Shown: in pieces, positions 56,286-64,000 of the stretch
Position numbering within the stretch: position 1 is the stretch's first letter
How the letters are laid out: every line of letters begins with the position of its first letter
Assembly: GCF_021462225.1 (NCBI RefSeq)
Contig: NC_061805.1
Coordinates: forward strand, 47,967,360-48,031,359
Direction: 5' to 3'
Length of the DNA: 64,000 nucleotides
DNA from: Girardinichthys multiradiatus
Lineage: Eukaryota > Chordata > Actinopteri > Cyprinodontiformes > Goodeidae
Program-made: the position numbers and the translations under genes
Notes under the pieces: model-generated
Database searches by the model: none
Told to the model about the DNA's origin: nothing
Seen by the model: the letters and a program-made list of their open reading frames with translations, nothing else

Positions 56286-56489
56286 GAGGCCCAGGGGATG
56301 GCCCAGGACACACTGGAGGACTATGTCTCTCGGCTGGCCTGGGAACGCCTTGGGCTCCCCCTGGAGGAGCTGGAAGAGGTGTCTGGGGAGAGGGACGTCT
56401 GGGCGTCTCTGCTGAGTCTGCTGCCCCCGCGACCCGGTCCCGGATAAAGCGGAAGACGACGAGTACGAGTACAATAAATTTAACGTCAA

Positions 56490-56790
56490 CTTTATTTTCT
56501 GTTAATTACAATTGAATGATGTGCCCTCTAGGGGGTGATATATAACATTATACAAAGACTGAGTGACAGGGGTCCTGTGGTCCAAAGGGACAGAGAAAGT
56601 GATGAGCTGGGATTTCTCCAATGCTAAAAGCACTAACATGGCAAAAAGTCTTGATTAGTCTTTGGAATAAAGAGGAAAGCAGCAGATCTTAGTATAAGTG
56701 ATTTTGAAGTAGATTTGGGTAAAACATGCATCAGAGGCAAGGAATTGAACACTGCTTGTTAGGGTTCTATTTTAAAAGCATTTGGCAATA
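56490..56790. other. No gene recognised
   Basis: Short non-coding spacer between the RTE insertion and the L2 tail. Confidence 0.5.
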
Positions 56791-56794
56791 AATC

Positions 56795-56975
56795 TGACTC
56801 GATGCAATCTGCTTGGTTTCATTTAGATAGAAAACCTTTTTATCCAGTTTGAATAAATAACTGAATCTGACTACACTGTTCAATGGTTAGGATTAATTGG
56901 AATGTATGTACCTGACTGTTGTGAAGTGCCTTGAGACAACATTTTGCATTTATTAAAATTTAAAATATTTAGGAA
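56795..56975 (+). repeat. L2 LINE 3' tail, truncated copy
   Basis: Matches 18062-18150: GATGCAATCTGCT.GGTTTC, CTTTTTATCCA.TTTGAATAA and ACTGTTCAATGGTTAG. It ends with the AAGTGCCTTGAGACAA motif common at the ends of such elements. Confidence 0.7.
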
Positions 56976-57069
56976 GAAGTTGTTAAATTAGATCCAGTTT
57001 AAGGCTTTATCTTTTTATGAAATTAAAGCAATGAACTGATTTGAGTTCAAACGATCATTGATGGGTGTA

Positions 57070-57150
57070 GAACGTATCAGAATCAGAATATGCTTTATTG
57101 CCAGGTTTGTACACACAAACAAGGAATTTGACTCTGATACATTTGCTCTC
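57070..57150. repeat. Dispersed fish repeat (second copy)
   Basis: GCTTTATTGCCAGG, then ACAAGGAATTTGACTCTGAT, related to 39705-39832. Confidence 0.6.
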
Positions 57151-57159
57151 AGTGAAGAT

Positions 57160-58475
57160 GTTTTTAAATTTGTTAATATAAAATTTGGAATAAAAAATAT
57201 ATTTTTTAAATGCTGGCAACAGCACCTATTATCAGTTAGAATGTAATAGGAGAGAAGAAGGGGACACAAAGTTGTGTGCTTCGAACAAAACAGAAATAAA
57301 CAACAAAAAACCTTACTTTTGACACCAAACCACTGCCAAAACTGAAAAACTCAAATATTGTATCCTTCTAAGAATGTATCATGAATAATATGATACGTTT
57401 TCTCCCATTTGCACTCTTTGCTTTGTTGGAGTAAAGCTGATAAACAACCTGCATTCTTTGGATTATCACCCTATATGCTGCAGCTGTTTAAAATAACGTT
57501 CAAACAATCCTTCAATCACTTATTTTATTGGAAAATCATTCAAAATGTATCCAGTCTGACTCACATATGTAGATGCAAGCTGCAACAGCAGAGTCAACAC
57601 ATAAACCTGCAGAAACAAACAAGTAGGAGTTACGTGGTTAAAATCTATTATTCTTCAACAGTTCTGCAGCTGAACTTTAAAAGACAAAAGTAAATTTTGA
57701 GGATGATGAAATCAAGCATTACAAGCTAAAATCGCTATGTAAAGATGCAGAGGGGCTGTCTCCATTTTTAGTAAATGCACTGGAAACATTGGACATCATG
57801 ATGGAGTGATGCACCTTACTTTATGGAGAGAACTGGTAGATTCTGTTGCATGCGTTTTAACTCTGTAAATATGCTTTTACCAGCTTGGCTGCTGTTTGAT
57901 TCCAGGAGGCTCATTCACATGAATAGCAATGAGATATTCCGGATCCAGGAGTGTTCCCCCCGCTGTTCACATGCGCTCAGCGCTGTCTCCATTATAGGCT
58001 TTATTGGCAACCCCCACCTTACACACAAATATTTAATCATTTACCAAAGCAACTAACATATGCACATATAAGCTAAATATAACCGTGGGTTGGTTGTGTG
58101 AACATGTGCAAAATAACAACAGTTATAACAGGGTTAAATGTGTCTTAGGGAATATTGCTCAAAATTACTTTAGAGGTTGAGAAGCCTGTGGTATAACATG
58201 CTGAAGAGTATTTTATTATTGCAGGAGCTGAAGCAACACGATGATTTTGAGTTTATTTGACCTAATGAGGTTGGTTCTCCAAGCACAGCAGGCTTATCAA
58301 CAGTAGCTTTGAACAGCTTTAAACAGCTACAACTGTAGTAAAAGGTACGTAAGGTGCAATTTGACAGCAGAAACATTTCCCAGGAACCGGAGAAGTTCAT
58401 TTTAAGAGACCAGGGACCACAGCAGACAGGTCAGAGAGAAGGTTGTGGAGACGTTTGAAGCAGTGTGAGGTTATA
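57160..58475. other. No gene recognised
   Basis: Non-coding AT-rich DNA; no motif supported. Confidence 0.55.
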
Positions 58476-60078
58476 CAGGTCCTTCTCAAAATATTAGCAT
58501 ATTGTGATAAAGTTCATTATTTTCCATAATGTCATGATGAAAATTTAACATTCATATATTTTAGATTCATTGCACACTAACTGAAATATTTCAGGTCTTT
58601 TATTGTCTTAATACGGATGATTTTGGCATACAGCTCATGAAAACCCAAAATTCCTATCTCACAAAATTAGCATATTTCATCCGACCATTAAAAGAAAAGT
58701 GTTTTTAATACAAAAAACGTCAACCTTCAAATAATCATGTACAGTTATGCACTCAATACTTGGTCTGGAATCCTTTGGCAGAAATGACTGCTTCAATGCG
58801 GCGTGGCATGGAGGCAATCAGCCTGTGGCACTGCTGAGGTCTTATGGAGGCCCAGGATGCTTCGATAGCGGCCTTTAGCTCATCCAGAGTGTTGGGTCTT
58901 GAGTCTCTCAACGTTCTCTTCACAATATCCCACAGATTCTCTATGGGGTTCAGGTCAGGAGAGTTGGCAGGCCAATTGAGCACAGTGATACCATGGTCAG
59001 TAAACCATTTACCAGTGGTTTTGGCACTGTGAGCAGGTGCCAGGTCGTGCTGAAAAATGAAATCTTCATCTCCATAAAGATTTTCAGCAGATGGAAGCAT
59101 GAAGTGCTCCAAAATCTCCTGATAGCTAGCTGCATTGACCCTGCCCTTGATAAAACACAGTGGACCAACACCAGCAGCTGACACGGCACCCCAGACCATC
59201 ACTGACTGTGGGTACTTGACACTGGACTTCTGGCATTTTGACATTTCCTTCTCCCCAGTCTTCCTCCAGACTCTGGCACCTTGATTTCCGAATGACATGC
59301 AGAATTTGCTTTCATCTGAAAAAAGTACTTTGGACCACTGAGCAACAGTCCAGTGCTGCTTCTCTGTAGCCCAGGTCAGGCGCTTCTGCCGCTGTTTCTG
59401 GTTCAAAAGTGGCTTGACCTGGGGAATGCGGCACCTGTAGCTCATTTCCTGCACACGCCTGTGCATGGTGGCTCTGGATGTCCAGACTCAGTCCACTGCT
59501 TCTGCAGGTCCCCCAAGGTCTGGAATTAGCCCTTCTCCACAATCTTCCTCAGGGTCCGGTCACCTCTTCTCGTTGTGCAGCGTTTTCTGCCACACTTTTT
59601 CCTTCCCACAGACTTCCCACTGAGGTGCCTTGATACAGCACTCTGGGAACAGCCTATTCATTCAGAAATTTCTTTCTGTGTCTTACCCTCTTGCTTGAGG
59701 GTGTCAATAGTGGCCTTCTGGACAGCAGTCAGGTCGGCAGTCTTACCCATGATTGGGGTTTTGAGTGATGAACCAGGCTGGGAGTTTTAAAGGCCTCAGA
59801 AATCTTTTGCAGGTGTTTAGAGTTAACTCGTTGATTCAGATGATTAGGTTCATAGCTCGTTTAGAGACCCTTTTAATGATATGCTAATTTTGTGAGATAG
59901 GAATTTTGGGTTTTCATGAGCTGTATGCCAAAATCATCCGTATTAAGACAATAAAAGACCTGAAATATTTCAGTTAGTGTGCAATGAATCTAAAATATAT
60001 GAATGTTAAATTTGTATCATGACATTATGGAAAATAATGCACTTTATCACAATATGCTAATATTTTGAGAAGGACCTG
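58476..60078 (-). mobile_element. Tc1-like transposon copy C
   Basis: Third copy of the 6289-7898 family, flanked by TA (58474-58475 and 60079-60080), with both 200-bp inverted repeats present. Confidence 0.93.
58753..59750 (-). pseudogene. Tc1-like transposase with nonsense codon and small deletion
   Basis: The catalytic half (58753-59466) is open with an intact triad. Upstream, a TAA replaces the CGA codon of EKGRFQ (near 59526), and 7 bp are missing around 59480 relative to copy A (GATGTCCAGACT in place of GATGTTTCTACTCCAGACT on the plus strand). The ATG (59748-59750) and HTH region are otherwise as in copy A. Confidence 0.9.
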
Positions 60079-60084
60079 TAAAAC

Positions 60085-60550
60085 AATATCCCAAGCTTTG
60101 AACATCTCACACAGCTCTGTTCAGTCTAGCATCTTAACACGGAACGAAGATGAACCAACTGCAAATCACCTAAACTGAAAAGCCAGTTAAAGAGAGCATT
60201 AATCAGAGAAACAGCCCATAGTAACTCTGGAGGAGCTGTAGAGATCCATGGCTTCTTAATGATCCCAACAAATCTGGCATTTATGGGAGAATGGCCAGAA
60301 GAACATTGAAAGAAAGCTGTAAGAAGTCCTGTTTGCTGTTTCCCACAAGTCAAGTAGGTAATTTTTATCTAGTGGCATTGAAAGCTGTGTTTTGACTAAA
60401 CTCTGCTGTAACTCGGATTGAATTGGACTGTAGGTAACCCTGTCTGTATGAATGGGTAGCATTGGAAAGATTTACTTTATAATTGGATATGAACCTCAAA
60501 ATGACAGTTGTTATGAATCGGAGCAATATTAATAAACTGACCTAGATTGA
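60085..60550. other. No gene recognised
   Basis: Non-coding spacer between two transposon remnants. Confidence 0.5.
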
Positions 60551-60552
60551 TA

Positions 60553-60916
60553 CACTATATTGCCAAAACTATTTGTCTGTCTACTTTTACATGTACATTA
60601 ACTTTAAAGACATCATATTCTTAATCTATAAGGTCAAATGTGTTGATGGACCCATCGTTGCCAGCAACAGCAACCTTAGCTATTCTGTAAACATATTCCA
60701 CACTGTTTAGGAGTGTGTTCATAGTTAGATGAAAAAAACAGAATTGTAGCATCTGCTCTAATTCATCCCAAAGGTGTTCAAGAAGGTTGAGGTCAGGACT
60801 CTGTGCAAGCCAGTCAAGTTTCTCCACACCAAACTTCATACACCTGCAGCCATGGGAGTGATTGGAACATCAGAATTCATTGATTTGGTGTTGGGACCCA
60901 ATACTTTTGGCCATGC
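60553..60916 (-). mobile_element. Deletion derivative of the TACACTATATTGCC Tc1 family
   Basis: Left end CACTATATTGCCAAAACT next to TA. The minus strand carries the third transposase block (LAQSPDLNLLEHLWDELEQM, 60750-60805). Then the sequence jumps to the distal region (CAGCCATGGGAGTGATTGGAAC) and ends at AATACTTTTGGCCA without the last bases of the inverted repeat. Confidence 0.7.
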
Positions 60917-60929
60917 ACCAGATTTAACC

Positions 60930-62125
60930 CTTGGCTATATTCCATCCCTAGTCCTTCAGGTAAATAAAAATAAAAGATGGATACTATATAAATCCATCTG
61001 GATGTCCATGAACATCCAATGTTTGAAGTAGGACTGCACAGTATGAGTGTGTGCTGCTTATAGGGGAATAGTTGTTGGTTAATATATTCCAAGTGTTATG
61101 AACCTGCATTTTATATGCTAATGTAATATTTATCCAGTTGGACAGTCTCACGGCAGCAGATGCTCACACCGGACACTAATGACTTTGGTGGAAATGCTAA
61201 AGGTCAGAGTGATGGAAACACAGATGAGAAGGAGAGGAAAGAAGAAAATAGCCATATATGCAACTGATATAGTCATGGCAATATTTACCATTATCGCCAT
61301 CGCAAGATTTTCTAATATGGTGCAGCCCTAGGTTGAATATGAAATATAATAATAATATGAAAATCCTGAATTCCCTGCTGTGTTTTCTATCTGATGGAAA
61401 CAACACAAGGCAGCTGTCTCCTTTCTTCTCCTCCTCCTCTCATTTTCTGAAATGTCTCCTCACCTACTATCAAGAATACATTCAATCTCAAGTACTGTGA
61501 AGATGTGCTCCCATGCAGTGTAATCTTCATCCAAAGGTCAAATCCATCGTCTGCAGGAATAAAGAAAACAAACAAAAAGCGAATGCTTGGAACATTTTTT
61601 CACTTTCCATCTGTCATGGAAATGTTACCTGCTTCTGTTTCATTGCATCTCCTCTCTACAAAATTCCAGACTTCTTCTCTTGTTGGCATAACGTATTGCA
61701 AGTAAAAATAAAGATTTGAAATATAGGTTTTGATCCACAAAGGTGAGAAGTACTCAAAATAGAAAATAGACAAGAAAACAAGAAACTCATTTTATGTCTG
61801 TTGTAAGTTGATTGTTTCCTCCAACACATAATTTCAGACCCATCTGTGGGTCTTTCCTAACAATCAGGAAAATATAGATTTACTCCAGCAACCTTCCTCA
61901 CTGCTTCTTTTAAACATTTTCTGACTTCATTTGAAGGAAACCTAACATCTGTGACTGAGCTGCAGTTTGATAAGTGTTCAGTGTTTGAGCCAGGATGTGT
62001 GAATTTAATGTGTGGATTTAACCCTTTGTCAAACTGATATGGGCACAGTTTTGACTTTTTTCTGATATTGTTCAGTATAATGAAAAAAATAGCCTGGCCT
62101 CCAACTCTTTAGCCTCAAAAATCTA
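60930..62125. other. No gene recognised
   Basis: Non-coding. 61500-61720 is open in two overlapping plus frames but without recognisable content. Confidence 0.5.
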
Positions 62126-63185
62126 CAGTGCTGTGAAAAAGTATTTGCTCCCATACAGATTCCAAATTCAAATGTCAATTAAAGATAACCTGACAAATGA
62201 TTTCATCTATTAGGGAATCGCTACCCAAACCAACTCTGCTACATGTCATAATATAAATGCACAACTTGTTGAATCCTGATTTTTTCAGTTTCATTCACTA
62301 GACATGTGTCAGATTGCTGCCTGTAGAATCAAGAGAACACTTAAATACAACTTGTCTGACAACATGAAGTAGGCTAAAAGATCTCAAAAAGCAACACACC
62401 ATGTCCTGATCCAAATAAATTCATGAACCGATTAGACACAAAATGATTGGCATCTATCAGTCTGGAAAGGGTTACAAAGCCATTTCTAAGGCTTTGGGTC
62501 TCCAGTGAACCTCAGTGGGAAGATATCCACACATGGAGAAAGCATGGAACAGTTCATGATGCAACAACAAGGGGAGACTAGGCAAAAATGCCATGACCAA
62601 AACCACTGGTTACTAAAATGAACACAAAAGAGGAACTTTCTGGAAGATGTGCACCCTGCAAATCTAAGCAGCATTTCAGAAAAGAACATTACACCAACAA
62701 TAAAATACGGTGGTGGTAGTGTGATGGTCAGGAGCTGCTTTGTGCTTCAGGACCATTACCTGCCATAATTGATGGAACCAAAATGTCTGCTCCTTCACAG
62801 AAAATCTTATTCGAAGTCCAGAATTAAACCAAATTGAGATGCTGTGGTGTGACTTCTAACAGCCATTCATGCTTGAAAACCCTCCAGTGCAGTTAAATTA
62901 AATCTGTTCTGCAAAGCATAGTAACTCATTGCCAGTTATCACAAGCACTTGATGCTGCAATCACTTACACTTACATTACTTGCATAAGGTCAGGTTTGTT
63001 TTGGATTGCTTTTCCCTTAATGAATGAAATCATCATTTAAGCAACTGCATTTTGTATTTACTCTGGTTATCGTTGTCTGATATTAGAATGTGTTTGATGA
63101 CTTGAAATTCTGTTAAACAAAAAAATATGACAAAAAAGCATAACAAAGGAAATCATTAAGGGGGAATTACTTTTTCAAAGCACCG
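62126..63185 (+). mobile_element. Tc1-like fossil (CAGTGCTGTGAAAAAGTATT ends)
   Basis: Ends CAGTGCTGTGAAAAAGTATT and AATTACTTTTTCAAAGCACCG, flanked by TA (62124-62125 and 63186-63187). A decayed plus-strand transposase is visible: an HTH-like region around 62440-62500 (MIGIYQSGKGYKAISKALG reading), KYGGGSVMV-like at 62700-62730, and a third block (LNQIEMLWC, about 62826-62850). Many frameshifts. Confidence 0.8.
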
Positions 63186-63189
63186 TAGA

Positions 63190-64000
63190 TGCTAATCTCT
63201 CATCCTCCCATCATTCAGAACTTCATTTTGATATATATTCTAGATGTGTTTGACAATTCTGGTTGAATGAGGGCCATGTTGGAATTACAGGGAATTGTAG
63301 GGAGTGGCACTCTAAAGAAAATCTCTTTTGAATAGCTGCCCACTTTAGTAACCACTATGCATGAAAATTTAAAAAAGAAAATGTACTGCTGAATTATGTG
63401 GAATGCATAAACCACCTACGTTCAGCTGAAACCTGTTCCATTACTGTGGAGCTCTGATGTGCTTAACTGTTTTATCATTTACCTTGAACTCACACCTTTT
63501 CTCTCTTAACGTCTTCAAAAACATCCAGATGATGCAGCTTGTGAAATCAAAACCAGGTTCTTTGTGGAGATCTAATTTTCTGTCTGCTCTGAGATGAAAT
63601 CATATCTTTGTAGACTTAGAGGTTTGTTGCAGCTAACAGCCTAGAGTAAATTACTTTTTGTAAACATCATTGCCGCTCGGCAGAGTGTGTGTGTGTGTGT
63701 CACTGTCAATTTATGGTTGTGTGGCACATAAATATATTATTCTGCAGATAAAATGATGTTATTGTTTGTGTTCAGAGTGTGTGTCCATGCTGCAGTTCAT
63801 TAGCTCACTGATTTGGTTTTTCTTGATAAAATACTCTTTTGGGAGCGTCTTCTGCCTTTCAAACACTCATTTAAACACCCAGGATTTGGTGCTCTGACAT
63901 TACCTTTTAATAAAACGCCTCACACGTTTACTTCAAATGTCAGACTGCCTGCAGTTTATTTGTAATTTGCATTTGCTGCATGTAGCTTTTAACCAGTGGG
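63190..64000. other. No gene recognised
   Basis: Non-coding to the end of the window; a short GT repeat lies at 63685-63701. Confidence 0.55.

Larger units (their letters stand above)
53427..56480 (+). mobile_element. RTE-like LINE, near full length, with 9-bp target duplication
   Basis: GC-rich element bounded by TAACGTCAA on both sides (53418-53426 and 56481-56489). It encodes an apurinic-type endonuclease followed by a reverse transcriptase and ends in GAGTACGAGTACAATAAA, a short repeat tail rather than long poly-A. The 3.05-kb length is close to a complete element of this type. The clade call (RTE) is from the endonuclease-RT layout and motifs; I am less sure of the family. Confidence 0.85.

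Noticed and set aside
60621..60839. Small minus-strand gene with an SPDLN motif
   Set aside because: It is the third transposase block of a deleted Tc1 element, not a separate gene.

Overview
The window looks like nuclear DNA of a teleost fish. It is AT-rich and intron-like, and it is packed with fish-type repeats: at least six distinguishable Tc1/mariner families, an L2-type LINE, an RTE-type LINE, tRNA-headed SINEs, a class I endogenous retrovirus, LTR remnants and long CA and TCTA microsatellites. I would not narrow the species beyond teleost. There is no complete host gene. The only recognisable host coding sequence is a set of minus-strand exons at 14.4-24.3 kb that match a T-type (Cav3) voltage-gated calcium channel.

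Layout. 0-14 kb: mostly featureless non-coding DNA with Tc1 fossils, a TCTA microsatellite and one full-length Tc1 copy (6289-7898). That copy carries an uninterrupted 334-residue transposase and roughly 200-bp inverted repeats. 14-24.3 kb: the calcium-channel exons, reading leftwards. Domain I pieces lie at 24.3-19.6 kb and domain IV pore/S6 pieces at 16.0-14.4 kb; domains II and III are absent. The space between them is filled by an L2 fossil, a SINE and Tc1 copies. 24.3-39.7 kb: largely non-coding, with a candidate 1.5-kb LTR, a solo LTR with a perfect 5-bp target duplication, a Tc1 copy with a single nonsense codon, a foldback element with a 6-bp target duplication, and a CpG-rich stretch that may be a promoter or first exon.

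39.8-50.35 kb: a degenerate gamma/epsilon-like endogenous retrovirus (gag with two zinc knuckles, protease, reverse transcriptase, RNase H, integrase and env), disrupted by stops and frameshifts. Its gag is split by a SINE, and that SINE is itself split by a Tc1 copy. The leader, upstream of gag, holds a tandem array of five small hairpins with different but complementary stems and GNAA/GNRA loops. This is the most unusual structure in the window.

53.4-56.5 kb: a nearly full-length but broken RTE-like LINE with a 9-bp target duplication. 56.5-64 kb: an L2 tail, a third near-identical Tc1 copy, a Tc1-derived deletion product and one more Tc1 fossil, separated by DNA in which I recognise nothing.

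The three related Tc1 copies (6.3, 41.0 and 58.5 kb) differ little, which points to recent amplification. The nested insertions (ERV, then SINE, then Tc1; old Tc1, then young Tc1) give a relative order of events.
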